In this document: positions 60,201-63,210 of the stretch, in pieces
Numbering within the stretch: the stretch's first letter is position 1
Layout of the letters: every line of letters starts with the position of its first letter
Assembly (NCBI GenBank): GCA_934045075.1
Contig: OW203726.1
Span: 11,569,992-11,633,991 of the forward strand
Length of the DNA stretch: 64,000 bases
Direction: 5' to 3'
DNA from: Yponomeuta sedellus
Taxonomy: Eukaryota > Arthropoda > Insecta > Lepidoptera > Yponomeutidae
Notes under the pieces: model-generated
Told to the model about the DNA's origin: nothing
What the model saw: only the letters and a program-made list of their open reading frames with translations
Databases searched by the model: none
Program-made: the position numbers and the translations under genes

Positions 60201-62770
60201 GTGTTCTGTTTGGTAAAAATGTTTAAGTGCCTATAGTCTGGAATGTGTAATCAAGTAGGTAAAAGCACGCTAACTTGTTGGTTGATGTTAAACAGGTTAA
60301 CCATAGCCATATTTTTTAGTTTTTTTTAGTTTTCGTTGTGGTGTTCTTTGCTTCCTAACTTTAACTAACATGACAAAGTTATTTATTTTTAAACAACCTA
60401 TAATAGGTCTTTAGATCATAGAATGTCCTTTTAAGATATTGCTAAAGAATTCGATGTCACCCTGTGGAGTCTACCTTGTGGGAACGTAATTAAAATCGCA
60501 GCGTTGGCGCCGACTGTCAGAGGTTTGTCAGCTACGATATTGAATACGAGTACTTTGGTATTGTAAATGATCTCCTCCGGTATATTAGACTGCAAAGATA
60601 ATAGTACGTTGTTTTCCGAAGTGGCGATAGCGAAGTATTGTGAGTTATCTGGAAATAGAAGATTATTAGTGGCGGCATATTAGGATCGCGCTTCAGTTAC
60701 ATAGTTAATTGATAGCTCGGTTGCGGCTTTATGTGTTTAGGCCTTTTGTTTGACGATGGGCTTAGTCTCAATAACTACCTACAAAATTTAGTGAGGTAAG
60801 TAATTTCGTATTAACGATGATGACTTCAGAAAAGGCAAATGAATGCCGTTAAATACTGTCAGACCTTATGGCTATATGCACCTTATGTTTTACTGCGTAC
60901 AACAGTTTGTAGCTAAGCTGCTGAAATCGGAATAATTATCACAATTTAACTAATGTTTCGATTTTTGAAGTTATTGATAGCAATCATGAAATCTTCTCAT
61001 ATTTAATGTATGAAGTTTAAGGTGATTTTAGAAAGGATGGGTCAGGGTGGAGTTTTATTAGTTTTATATCCCGCTGTCTCTTTCTCCACTACAAATAGGC
61101 CCGAAGGCAGCGGCTACCATAGTACATTGACATTCAGCTAACGGAATGTACTCGTAGATACTTTACTTTCAAATACCTAATTTATCGATATTTGAACTTT
61201 CCATTGCTATATACATAATTATGTAGACAAAGATTTAAGTCGATGTTCAGTTATCACTTATCACATACATAAGGACAAAAATAATAGTTTGATCACTGGT
61301 CTTATACGACAATAATAAAGATTTAATATAATTCGCAACTCGGCCGAACCCACTCTCGGTGAATGGGCTGTGTCTCATTAATCGCAAATTAGTAATTCAT
61401 ATTTATAACCAGTTTAGTTTAGTTTATACTTTATTGCACACGAAACATTTAACAGGACATTACATAAGAAATAACATGTACAAAGGCGAGCTTATCTCTG
61501 TAAGACATTTCTTCCAGCAAACCTTAGAGAGTCGGAGAAGCAGTAAAAAGCGGGTCTATATACGTGCACAAAATATACTACATAAATATTGAATAACCTA
61601 CCTAACTATGAAAGAAAGAAATAAACTACGTAAACTAAAAATAAATACATAAATATATAGCTCAATGTTATGACAGGTATAGATAATGCTCTTTCAACCG
61701 CTTCTTAAATGTACCAGCAGTGGGACTAGCGCATATCTTTTGTGGCAGCGCGTTCCACAGCCTGACCGAATGGACCGTGAAGGAGTCACCGTAAGCGCCA
61801 CTATTATGAGCAGGGATTTTAAGAAGGTGAGAGTTCTGGAAATTTCCGAATTGCAATAATTTTCATCGTTTATCTGTAGTTCAGAGAACAGGTCGACTAA
61901 ACACAATACAACTCAAAGAGAAGATCGGATTCTTGGGTAATTAGTGACTGTGGTAGGTTTGATTACTTAACAAAGCTAATTTGATGATGTTGAGATTAAG
62001 ATTAAGGCTGGTTTAACTAAGTACAATATTACCTCCTTCAAGTCTGAATTGGACCGTGCTATCGTAGCCTTGACTTAGGGATATATTTTCGAATTCCACT
62101 GTGTTCGTTTCTTCATAGGTGCCATAATAAATATGTCTTACAAATACCGGTGTGGTCACATCCAGCTTTATAACCTCAAGAACAATACTAGCGATGGCTC
62201 TTAGTGTGTTTGTTCCAGTAGCCTCCAATGTTAATATTAAGATGTTGTTTTCTTCGATAACGGGTTCGGGCAGAGGGGTCAACAAATCGATCACCACTAA
62301 GTTTCCATTGTTCGATGTACTGAAATAGCTTGCGTAATCTGAAAATAAGTTAACCTCAAATAGATAAATTTGGAAATTTACTCAATTGTCAATTGTAACT
62401 CGATTATAGTATTAAGCTGTATATTTGATTTATTTGATGTTCAGTTGAATAAAAAAACATCTTATCACTGGTTCACACACATTACGTGCGAGTGCGTTAT
62501 AGGAGCATTGTGGGATGTGAATCGTAGTCTAAGATTATTGGAGAACACTTTGGTCGTTCGTTCTACCACATTCGGTGGATTTTACTACAGCACTTTTTAA
62601 TGTGAACCAAGTTTTATTTAGTTTATCATTTTATTAGATAAGCTCACCTCCATTGAGTGTAAAATTCACATCACTAGCATATCCAGTGCTCAACACGATA
62701 GACTCAAGAGTTAGAGTAGTCTCTTGTATTCTTCCTGTGTACGCAGATTCTTCGAAACTCAGGTCTCTTG
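32821..62770 (-). CDS. large cadherin-like single-pass membrane protein (33 exons visible, 5' end outside window)
   Basis: Exons run from 62648-62770 down to 32821-33280, each listed separately. They total 7,184 coding bases, 2,393 codons, in one frame with compatible phases throughout. From N to C the protein has about 16 cadherin-like repeats from eight two-repeat modules, a truncated ninth module, three less regular repeats (the last near-classical), a membrane-proximal region, one membrane span (LLAATIVLSVLLFILIVLIA) and a cytoplasmic tail ending EYEVERL. Cadherin identity rests on recurring F-x4-Y-x-G, V-x-F-x-L-x-GG, and A-x-x-x-I/V-L strand patterns plus a DINDNYPVF linker. Known family role: cell adhesion or receptor function at the cell surface; the actual role here is unknown. 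I could not equate it with a named insect cadherin (for example Cad99C, Cad87A, Cad89D, or the midgut Bt-binding cadherin). Several exons sit beside transposon insertions. The start codon and signal peptide are not in the window. Confidence 0.85.
33366..33554 (-). CDS. cadherin-like gene, exon 32 (transmembrane segment)
   Basis: 189 bases, starts phase 2 (acceptor atttccag), ends phase 2 (AAATG|gtaaga). Extracellular NVIASVVIADSVSLQDYLES and NEICVIPGRD, then the hydrophobic span LLAATIVLSVLLFILIVLIA and LWYFLK. One membrane pass, N-terminus outside. Confidence 0.88.
33555..34072. other. cadherin intron, SINE fragment only
   Basis: AT-rich. Contains 'cagtgcccactgttgggcat' at about 33931-33950, a fragment I recognise as a common lepidopteran repeat piece. 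Confidence 0.4.
34073..34335 (-). CDS. cadherin-like gene, exon 31 (membrane-proximal region, RMKR site)
   Basis: 263 bases, starts in phase 0 (acceptor cttttag), ends in phase 2 (ACAAG|gtgacc). Reads LLDVEHISVITVRDAFLEEE, ILSNLTQAIGYDVKALTSMV, then PSRMKRQAV and LRIYVYGLRNTT. The alternating strands and helices recall the membrane-adjacent domain of long cadherins (inference). RMKR (34162-34173) is a furin-type site. Two N-glycosylation sequons (NLT, NTT). Confidence 0.85.
34336..35135. other. cadherin intron, nothing recognised
   Basis: AT-rich. 'ggtatggcgtaaagaacgg' near 34614 resembles one end of the MITE at 39300-39510, but no partner end was found. Confidence 0.35.
35136..35327 (-). 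CDS. cadherin-like gene, exon 30 (near-classical repeat)
   Basis: 192 bases, phases 0-0, acceptor ttgccag, donor CTG|gtcagt. Reads ATDADVGENAALLYWTTEPD, SPYTGSVHVRDNERDLQDG and LLTIHATDRNGEGLTGNVT. It has A-x-D-x-D, a TG turn, a DNERD block in place of LDRE and A-x-D, so this last repeat is probably calcium-binding. Confidence 0.87.
35328..36081. other. cadherin intron, tRNA-like fragment
   Basis: Mostly unique-looking. A tRNA-like reversed block ('cgggacttgaacccggaacc') at about 35904-35925 is a short SINE or tRNA relic, not a tRNA gene. Confidence 0.35.
36082..36508. mobile_element. PIF/Harbinger-like MITE
   Basis: Left end 'ggctgggcgcatgctgagac' and reversed right end 'gcctgggcgcatgctgtgag' continue in parallel ('ggcgacgcagcacagcgca'), giving inverted ends of about 45 bp. 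TTA flanks both sides (36079-36081, 36509-36511). A TTA duplication is the PIF/Harbinger habit. About 427 bp, no transposase, so non-autonomous. The overlapping minus-strand frames here are not genes. Confidence 0.78.
36544..37092 (-). CDS. cadherin-like gene, exon 29 (two repeat parts, RSKR site)
   Basis: 549 bases, phases 0-0, acceptor ccaacag, donor GGAG|gttagt. Starts VRLIVDAIATCGDEDLVV. It contains LYVDGRGLHTRAIDRED (LDRE-like), SKR in ASRSKRSADS (furin-type RSKR, 36778-36789) and the classical linker VNLIVNDINDNYPVF. It ends in the first strands of the next repeat (PLRALVELE). Unlike the modules upstream it has calcium-type motifs. A Harbinger-like MITE starts about 34 bp past the donor. 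Confidence 0.87.
37385..37840 (-). repeat. SINE family 1, two pieces in a cadherin intron
   Basis: Positions 37385-37525 match the reversed 3' half ('cagaggcctgctctcagaga', 'gtgcattggcaatttcaagc'). Positions 37605-37840 match the reversed body and head ('gggccactgtacgtaggtaa', 'cgccgggattcaaacatacg'). About 80 bp separates them: two copies or one split copy. Confidence 0.6.
37841..38418. other. cadherin intron, nothing recognised
   Basis: AT-rich. Ends with the dispersed 'cgcgattagaccggtttaat' word shared with about 2205 and 8975. Confidence 0.35.
38419..38710 (-). repeat. SINE family 2 copy joined to a family 1 type-b end
   Basis: Positions 38419-38615 follow family 2 ('aacctatttagacgccaaaa', 'gggattcgaacccgcgacct', 'catcgacatctggctgaagt'). 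At about 38620 it switches to the plus-strand family 1 type-b end ('tgtcccaggcactgcagcgt', 'atctagtgtgagtgaaggtg'). This is a chimera or adjacent insertion. Confidence 0.6.
38711..39289. other. cadherin intron, nothing recognised
   Basis: No exon or repeat identified. Confidence 0.35.
39290..39516. mobile_element. small MITE with 'gtgtggcgtaaa' inverted ends
   Basis: Left 'aaggtgtggcgtaaagaaat' and reversed right 'cagagtgtggcgtaaatacc' share GTGTGGCGTAAA at the ends of a roughly 220-bp AT-rich block. The target duplication is not clear. A single related end occurs near 34614. Confidence 0.5.
39517..39914. other. cadherin intron, nothing recognised
   Basis: AT-rich, no feature. Confidence 0.35.
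39915..40130 (+). repeat. SINE family 4, 3' half
   Basis: 'ggctgtcatgtaatgacag', 'acaatcctccaccaacccgg', 'aagagacccgtgcccctgca', 'gtggggacatacaagggttg'. It lies just downstream (in gene sense) of exon 28, and open frames running from the exon into it are artefacts. Confidence 0.72.
40223..40380 (-). CDS. cadherin-like gene, exon 28 (repeat second half)
   Basis: 158 bases, starts in phase 1 (acceptor tattttcag), ends in phase 0. Reads KYRMVSSSEHLLERLAVSE, GDLLLFAPASSGVYSFSVAA and ATQASASAP. The only donor that keeps the frame into exon 29 is CCG|gttcgt, which is weak. The end is therefore less certain than others. Intronic SINE sequence lies about 90 bp beyond. Confidence 0.7.
40455..40535 (+). 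repeat. family 3 fragment in a cadherin intron
   Basis: 'cacttgccacgattctcaca' and 'gcatgcacacccgttagttt', a short diverged piece close upstream of exon 28's acceptor (gene sense). Confidence 0.5.
41038..41137. repeat. two adjacent hairpins with the same TGAC loop
   Basis: Hairpin 1: arms 41038-41055 and 41060-41077 are exact 18-bp complements (cggcaacatgattaacat) around TGAC. Hairpin 2: 41078-41106 and 41111-41136 pair imperfectly (aaaaaatattttttattct / reversed aaaaaatattttactctca) around TGAC at 41107-41110. Confidence 0.85.
41318..41750 (-). repeat. SINE family 1 interrupted by a small insert
   Basis: Reversed 3' half ('gggcataggactgctctcac', 'ccgcggattggcaatttcaa') and body ('tttccttacgatgttttcct') reach 'gaaaataaag' at 41525. 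The head resumes at about 41663 ('cagtcattggcagatgctgg', 'gattcgaacccgcgacctcc'). The 140-bp insert has inverted ends around 'gtttctg' ('gggtaagtttctggtttgag' and reversed 'gggctggtttctgaatttag'). Confidence 0.65.
41751..42221. other. cadherin intron; unexplained open frame
   Basis: A 125-codon plus-strand frame (41883-42260) runs on into the MITE below, so its end is not its own. The part before 42222 shows no domain I know. Confidence 0.3.
42224..42445. mobile_element. TA-flanked MITE, copy 2
   Basis: Starts cagtctgttagcgtttag; reversed right end cagtctattagctttaag; both continue 'aatatacctcgg'. TA at 42222-42223 and 42446-42447. Same family as 26118-26350. 222 bp. Confidence 0.85.
42532..42830 (+). 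repeat. 3' end of a LINE or derived SINE, (GAA)n tail
   Basis: 'gtcatcgtcttgccggtgtc', 'gggtgtcgtaaaaggcgact', 'gggagggctatgtccagcag', 'tggactaatatagcctgaag' followed by a GAA-rich tail (agaagaagaagaag). The ending pattern is a common insect non-LTR 3' end. 'tcgaacgtcat' appears before it (42550-42565) and after its tail (42828-42838), possibly the target duplication. Confidence 0.6.
43115..43195 (+). repeat. SINE family 4, 5' end only
   Basis: 'agaagcgctcgtcgccttgt', 'aatcaatcacttgagttaag', 'caacaacaggcg'. The rest of the element is absent. Confidence 0.6.
43428..43790 (+). repeat. SINE family 4, full layout
   Basis: 5' 'agaagcactcgtggcctggt', middle 'taagccgttggtgctggctg', 3' 'cccccgtggcggagtatggc' and 'aagagacccataccccagca'. 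It ends about 40 bp before exon 27's donor. Confidence 0.78.
43831..43974 (-). CDS. cadherin-like gene, exon 27 (repeat first half)
   Basis: 144 bases, phases 1-1, acceptor tcaacag, donor AATG|gtgagt. Reads QPSIPTVTFSAASYEVRTDV, TGLVGAVRATADNAERIVYT and LQTDN: P-x-F-x4-Y and the strand order of a cadherin repeat, with ATADNAE at the place of the classical A-x-D-x-D. Confidence 0.84.
43975..44944. other. cadherin intron, nothing recognised
   Basis: AT-rich 970-bp intron without repeats I can place. Confidence 0.4.
44945..45100 (-). CDS. cadherin-like gene, exon 26 (module 9, half-length C)
   Basis: 156 bases, phases 1-1, acceptor cttttcag, donor ACAG|gtgaag. Reads NADLFKATLEEGRVTVEA, LLPEDLTHVALELRAGGART and ILTVYHT. 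It stops where a type C exon would continue into the next repeat, so it marks the end of the modular array. Confidence 0.82.
45101..45557. other. cadherin intron, nothing recognised
   Basis: A minus-strand frame (45014-45334) is a read-through of exon 26 into upstream intron, not an extra exon. Confidence 0.4.
45558..45683 (-). CDS. cadherin-like gene, exon 25 (module 9, type A)
   Basis: 126 bases, phases 1-1, acceptor ttagcag, donor GGAG|gtacgt. Reads NSEASFEGALYTGIVQAGEV and ends GYNGTEVQIFG. Confidence 0.85.
45684..46016. other. cadherin intron, nothing recognised
   Basis: AT-rich DNA between exons 24 and 25. No feature. Confidence 0.4.
46017..46187 (-). CDS. cadherin-like gene, exon 24 (module 8, type B)
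   Basis: 171 bases, phases 1-1, acceptor aattacag, donor ACTG|gtcagt. Reads SQWFEIEHEDNIVTIHPV, YGHFLFTLAASKTGTITARA and GIFILLET. It diverges from other B exons in the middle, with no IP-x-E motif. Confidence 0.84.
46302..46616 (-). CDS. cadherin-like gene, exon 23 (module 8, type C)
   Basis: 315 bases, phases 1-1, acceptor gttcacag, donor GGAG|gtaagt. Reads LSEYFSSNNDGANVTLVL, PDDILQSTPLTVLDIIASAD, QAISAYAAVILQ, junction VIPAFSETYYVGFYSINTGL, ends GYDDTVEFQLEG. Confidence 0.88.
46693..46827 (-). CDS. cadherin-like gene, exon 22 (module 8, type A)
   Basis: 135 bases, phases 1-1, acceptor ttttgcag, donor GGAG|gtaatt. Reads TVLRFSAVSYQGNLGPEMV and ends GNVQFTLQG. A SINE begins about 40 bp upstream of the acceptor. 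Confidence 0.87.
46866..47275 (+). repeat. SINE family 4 with an internal 19-bp hairpin
   Basis: 5' 'gaagcgctcatggcctagtc', 3' 'gtgccccagcagtggggaca'. Inside, 46971-46989 (gtcacgggacggtcaccca) and 46994-47012 are exact reverse complements around 'gaga'. It fills nearly the whole 466-bp intron between exons 21 and 22. Confidence 0.8.
47294..47473 (-). CDS. cadherin-like gene, exon 21 (module 7, type B)
   Basis: 180 bases, phases 1-1, acceptor gtttcag, donor GAAG|gtaagt. Reads SQWFTVEQNGNSLTLTLSS, IPTEVLESNRKLIFTLRAQ and FARTVVVISLLSSE. The intron after it is filled almost entirely by a family 4 SINE. Confidence 0.88.
47614..47937 (-). CDS. cadherin-like gene, exon 20 (module 7, type C)
   Basis: 324 bases, phases 1-1, acceptor tttttgcag, donor GGAG|gtaaga. 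Reads LASYFIITSVDATVTILL, PEESVPDNRIIILELQASG, PQAISAYTTIIFEV, junction LQFSEIYYTGSYSEENGL, ends GYDENVVFTQEG. The longest C exon, closest to exon 17 in sequence. Confidence 0.87.
48208..48345 (-). CDS. cadherin-like gene, exon 19 (module 7, type A)
   Basis: 138 bases, phases 1-1, acceptor gtttgcag, donor GGAG|gtaaga. Reads ISVLSFERAIHQGTIENYTI and ends ENVDFTLRG. The longest A exon. Confidence 0.85.
48551..48724 (-). CDS. cadherin-like gene, exon 18 (module 6, type B)
   Basis: 174 bases, phases 1-1, acceptor tattccag, donor GACG|gtgagt. Reads NTQYFTLTQDGNSIILSL, IPIEILANNQKLIFVITA and SIASSTIIISLAD. Confidence 0.86.
48795..48870 (+). repeat. SINE family 1 fragment
   Basis: 'ccgcggtgggcacgcatgat' and a CT run: the type-a 3' piece, about 30 bp from the exon 17 donor. 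Confidence 0.55.
48899..49216 (-). CDS. cadherin-like gene, exon 17 (module 6, type C)
   Basis: 318 bases, phases 1-1, acceptor gttttcag, donor GGAG|gtaagt. Reads LSSLFNAVTEGPNVRIELL, IPQNRLIVLELQASAPQAIS, junction LTFSEPYYTGSYTDEDGL, ends GYDETVTFNLTG. Has an acidic insert (IEAEDEEVI) between its two half-repeats that makes it longer than C1-C5. Confidence 0.88.
49275..49528 (-). repeat. SINE family 1 in a cadherin intron
   Basis: Reversed body and head: 'gggccattgtacgttgcaag', 'cataacttagaaaacaaagt', 'cggggttcgaaccctcgacc', 'ctacaccgctccgctaccac'. The following bases to about 49640 ('gagaacttcgcataattta') resemble the insert seen at 41527-41662. Confidence 0.72.
49860..49991 (-). CDS. cadherin-like gene, exon 16 (module 6, type A)
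   Basis: 132 bases, phases 1-1, acceptor tacttcag, donor GGAG|gtaatt. Reads TVLRFEEIHYRGTIEDNEVV and ends ENVTFALYG. The intron before it (from exon 15) is only 83 bp, so the two exons are closely coupled. Confidence 0.86.
50075..50248 (-). CDS. cadherin-like gene, exon 15 (module 5, type B)
   Basis: 174 bases, phases 1-1, acceptor cccacaag, donor GATG|gtaagt. Reads YIEWFTLEQVGNVAELSI, IPAEVLLDNHNLIFTVTA and SASRATIIISLID. Confidence 0.86.
50385..50600 (+). repeat. family 3 repeat
   Basis: 'gggtaggcagacagggactg', 'acgatcctgacagatcacct', 'cgttgcatgcacgcacgcca', 'gctaatacatcccctatttg', 'tccgcctgggacgtctctta'. Opposite orientation to 29775-29975. Confidence 0.72.
50605..50755 (-). repeat. SINE family 5
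   Basis: Reversed tRNA-like head 'accgctagaccaacgaggca' and 'gagaatcgaacacacgacct', body 'gaggccacttgtacaaatca'. Confidence 0.68.
50929..51530 (+). mobile_element. fold-back SINE family 2 at a splice donor
   Basis: Left arm about 50938-51020 ('cctacttagaggctaaaaat' to 'cgtgccagcgctctttccaa') is the reverse complement of 51404-51493. The right copy continues upstream ('acttcagccagatgtcgtac') and ends in the family tail ('cacagcacgggttagtgcat'). About 290 bp of AT-rich DNA lies between. Flanked by near-identical 15-mers (atcttggaacaattt 50914-50928; atcttggaacaaatt 51531-51545). The right duplicate touches the GT of exon 14. Confidence 0.8.
51548..51856 (-). CDS. cadherin-like gene, exon 14 (module 5, type C)
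   Basis: 309 bases, phases 1-1, acceptor tttacag, donor GGAG|gtaatt. Starts LAEYFEHTDVAGTVTVEL, has PEDILAINRIILLELEAAA and PQAISAYTAIVL, junction LVFTEPYYTGAYTEQGL, ends NGAVTYALEG. The target duplication of a fold-back SINE begins at the base right after the donor GT, so intron positions +3 to +17 are the duplicated site. Confidence 0.87.
51857..52170. other. cadherin intron, repeat-like GC patch
   Basis: 'cttttttcgcacgctgcgcg' followed by 'tacgaaaaaagc' is a local inverted repeat (about 51989-52022). It resembles lepidopteran repeat DNA but I cannot place it. Confidence 0.4.
52171..52630. mobile_element. probable MITE, 460 bp
   Basis: Left 'ttttaatacagttgctcaaa' and reversed right 'ttttaatacagttgcgaaaa' are matching inverted ends. 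AT-rich interior with no coding frame. Target duplication not resolved. Confidence 0.6.
52631..52946. other. cadherin intron, further repeat fragment
   Basis: 'acacgtgcggaaccgtcatt' and 'ctcgccttcggctgcgcctc' are a repeat type I recognise from other moths, followed by 'aagtgccgaaacgttggaaa'. Class not assigned. Confidence 0.4.
52947..53081 (-). CDS. cadherin-like gene, exon 13 (module 5, type A)
   Basis: 135 bases, phases 1-1, acceptor tccccag, donor GGAG|gtaaaa. Reads RLLGFEQSYYMGQLQNQTI and ends EDINLTLRG. Possible glycosylation site NQT. Confidence 0.85.
53125..53260 (+). repeat. dispersed repeat fragment ('ctaatattataaaggcgaag')
   Basis: Starts 'tcacactaatattataaagg' and continues 'tgtgtatatttgttacttct', 'ctggagcgtatttaataaa', a combination widespread in lepidopteran genomes. 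Class uncertain (Helitron-like or SINE). Confidence 0.45.
53261..54250. other. cadherin intron, nothing recognised
   Basis: AT-rich, no exon-like block with splice sites was found. Confidence 0.4.
54251..54421 (-). CDS. cadherin-like gene, exon 12 (module 4, type B)
   Basis: 171 bases, phases 1-1, acceptor tttttcag, donor GAAG|gtaata. Reads QSAWFSLEQNGDVLTLLL, TIPPDVLESNRNLLFSILA and SGRTAVVISLSE. The preceding intron holds a LINE 3' fragment. Confidence 0.87.
54440..54760 (-). repeat. LINE 3'-end fragment in a cadherin intron
   Basis: 'accagggattacataagaga', 'gtggcggcgttattactaaa' and 'tttcttccagacaaccattg' match 32051-32207. On the minus strand the end is a (ATCT)n tail (reverse of 'agatagatagatgg'). 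The 5' part beyond about 54600 is less certain. Confidence 0.65.
54981..55289 (-). CDS. cadherin-like gene, exon 11 (module 4, type C)
   Basis: 309 bases, phases 1-1, acceptor cttgtag, donor GGAG|gtaaag. Starts LAEFFEVTNEVNAVSLRLL, has LPEDMTGNVLILTLEAKSSS, junction IAPLFEESYYSGSYTEIAGL, ends GFDDSVLFSLEG. Confidence 0.88.
55470..55604 (-). CDS. cadherin-like gene, exon 10 (module 4, type A)
   Basis: 135 bases, phases 1-1, acceptor ttcatag, donor GGAG|gtacgg. Reads VLRFSNPYYYGTIVNGSL and ends QDVNFTVSG. Confidence 0.86.
55801..55968 (-). CDS. cadherin-like gene, exon 9 (module 3, type B)
   Basis: 168 bases, phases 1-1, acceptor atatttcag, donor ACAG|gtctga (weaker than the others). Reads DAEWFAIIRNGNSLNLSI and VANKPGTLSGSAAVIVSLT. 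Shortest B exon. Confidence 0.82.
56162..56467 (-). CDS. cadherin-like gene, exon 8 (module 3, type C)
   Basis: 306 bases, phases 1-1, acceptor acatttcag, donor GGCG|gtaagt. Starts YSSYFTLNQEGNSVTIEL, junction LTPVFDSAFYTGSYSVEGGL, ends GYDDTVEFSIEG. Confidence 0.88.
56780..56851. repeat. 72-bp perfect palindrome
   Basis: Each 36-base half (starting 'aagacattcaaccactacgt') is the exact reverse complement of the other, with no spacer (centre 'gatatatatc'). It lies in the intron between exons 7 and 8. Confidence 0.93.
57075..57206 (-). CDS. cadherin-like gene, exon 7 (module 3, type A)
   Basis: 132 bases, phases 1-1, acceptor attttacag, donor GGAG|gtaagc. Reads EVLRFAHPSYVGRIENGSL and ends ENLNFTITG. 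Contains a possible N-glycosylation site (NGS). The downstream intron carries the 72-bp perfect palindrome. Confidence 0.86.
57207..58497. other. cadherin intron, nothing recognised
   Basis: AT-rich intron of 1.3 kb. The minus-strand frame at 57627-57815 has no support. Confidence 0.4.
58498..58671 (-). CDS. cadherin-like gene, exon 6 (module 2, type B)
   Basis: 174 bases, phases 1-1, acceptor tgttttag, donor GACG|gtaata. Reads EFSEWFSLVQSGEGVNL, IPQVVLENNRQLLFTIVA and NKPGSSAARAAVSIDLPD. Confidence 0.87.
58672..59212. other. cadherin intron, short GA stretch
   Basis: Contains a GA-rich run near 58980-59000 that may be a SINE family 1 end. Nothing else. Confidence 0.4.
59213..59521 (-). CDS. 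cadherin-like gene, exon 5 (module 2, type C)
   Basis: 309 bases, phases 1-1, acceptor tttttcag, donor GGCG|gtatgt. Starts LEQYFTIANNGNIVSV, has VPDELIQSRQFIVLEIEA, junction APMFPEAYYSGVYTRENGL, and ends GFDGTVAFDMEG. Confidence 0.87.
59596..59730 (-). CDS. cadherin-like gene, exon 4 (module 2, type A)
   Basis: 135 bases, phases 1-1, acceptor tttgcag, donor GGGG|gtaagt. Reads IMRFTQNNYVGFFENEILTL and ends TADTVFTLAG. One of the A exons that keeps an EN pair where classical repeats have xEN, though the other calcium residues are gone. Confidence 0.87.
59731..60474. other. cadherin intron, nothing recognised
   Basis: Intron of about 740 bp between exons 3 and 4. AT-rich. Confidence 0.4.
60475..60648 (-). 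CDS. cadherin-like gene, exon 3 (module 1, type B)
   Basis: 174 bases, phases 1-1, acceptor tttccag, donor CAAG|gtagac. Reads NSQYFAIATSENNVLLSL, then NIPEEIIYNTKVLVFNIVA and ends ILITFPQG: second half of a repeat, closing module 1. The preceding intron holds a LINE remnant and another repeat. Confidence 0.85.
60649..61064. other. cadherin intron, nothing recognised
   Basis: AT-rich, no feature. Confidence 0.35.
61065..61145 (-). repeat. unnamed dispersed repeat, copy 2
   Basis: Reverse complement of the block at 5600-5692: reversed it reads 'gctgaatgtcaatgtactat', 'gccgctgccttcgggcc' and 'ttgtagtggag'. Confidence 0.5.
61425..61906 (-). mobile_element. 5'-truncated non-LTR retrotransposon in a cadherin intron
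   Basis: The minus-strand frame ending at 61668 reads SFTVHSVRLWNALPQKICAS and FKKRLKEHYLYLS, the typical last residues of insect LINE polyproteins. Downstream is an AT-rich 3' region ending in 'gtgcaataaagtataaacta' and a short TAAAC repeat. The N-terminal part is in another frame (61694-61906) and mutated. Dead copy. Confidence 0.75.
62033..62338 (-). CDS. cadherin-like gene, exon 2 (module 1, type C)
   Basis: 306 bases, phases 1-1, acceptor attttcag, donor GGAG|gtaata. Starts DYASYFSTSNNGN, has PLPEPVIEENN where a classical repeat has its LDRE motif, then the repeat junction VTTPVFVRHIYYGTYEE, and ends GYDSTVQFRLEGG. It holds the second half of one repeat and the first half of the next with no intron at the repeat boundary. 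Confidence 0.87.
62648..62770 (-). CDS. cadherin-like gene, exon 1 in window (module 1, type A)
   Basis: 123 bases, phase 1 at both ends, acceptor attgcag, donor GGAG|gtgagc. It reads SFEESAYTGRIQETTLTLES and ends ASDVNFTLNG: first half of a cadherin-like repeat (F-x4-Y-x-G at the start, VNFTL-GG at the end). The phase-1 start shows at least one more exon lies upstream, beyond 62770, but none is recognisable before the mariner at 63.4 kb. Confidence 0.85.
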
Positions 62771-62774
62771 CTGC

Positions 62775-63082
62775 AATTTTAAATCATTAGTGCATATCTG
62801 AGCGATTTCTATTCAGAAAGTGTCGTTCTAGAACATAGGTACACATAGATTTTCTGAGTATTACAGCAGCATATTACGAGAGAGGAAGTGTAAGTTTACC
62901 GTTGACCTCTGTTTACGCAATTTAGCACTTCTACTTGGTTTAATTAATAAGATAACATATGTACTGGAAAATAAGGAGTTTTATTAATAACTTTTATATT
63001 GGGTAAGGACTTCGAAATTTGTAGGAAATTTAAATAAAGCGGACATCTGCAATTAGCGGTATTTATAGTTTGCAAACTTCAG
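62775..63082. other. upstream of exon 1, nothing recognised
   Basis: No further exon of the cadherin-like gene found. AT-rich. Confidence 0.35.
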
Positions 63083-63210
63083 ACAGTAAGACCAGCCACT
63101 AGTCTTGCAAAAACCTTCACCAATCCGGACTTGGCCTTCGTGGCGGAGTATGGCCTATACCTTCCTCAGGGAAGAGACCCATACCTCGGGGGGGACATTA
63201 TGGGTTGATG
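63083..63210 (+). repeat. SINE family 4 divergent subfamily, 3' part
   Basis: 'cagccactagtcttgcaaaa', 'ccggacttggccttcgtggc', 'ggagtatggcctataccttc', 'ggacattatgggttgatg'. Same subfamily as 9758-10103. Ends in a short 'gatgatga' tail. Confidence 0.65.

Noticed and set aside
32821..62770. Identification as the midgut Bt-toxin-binding cadherin
   Set aside because: That protein has about a dozen calcium-type repeats; here most repeats are calcium-free and modular. No diagnostic stretch was recognised, so the name is not justified.
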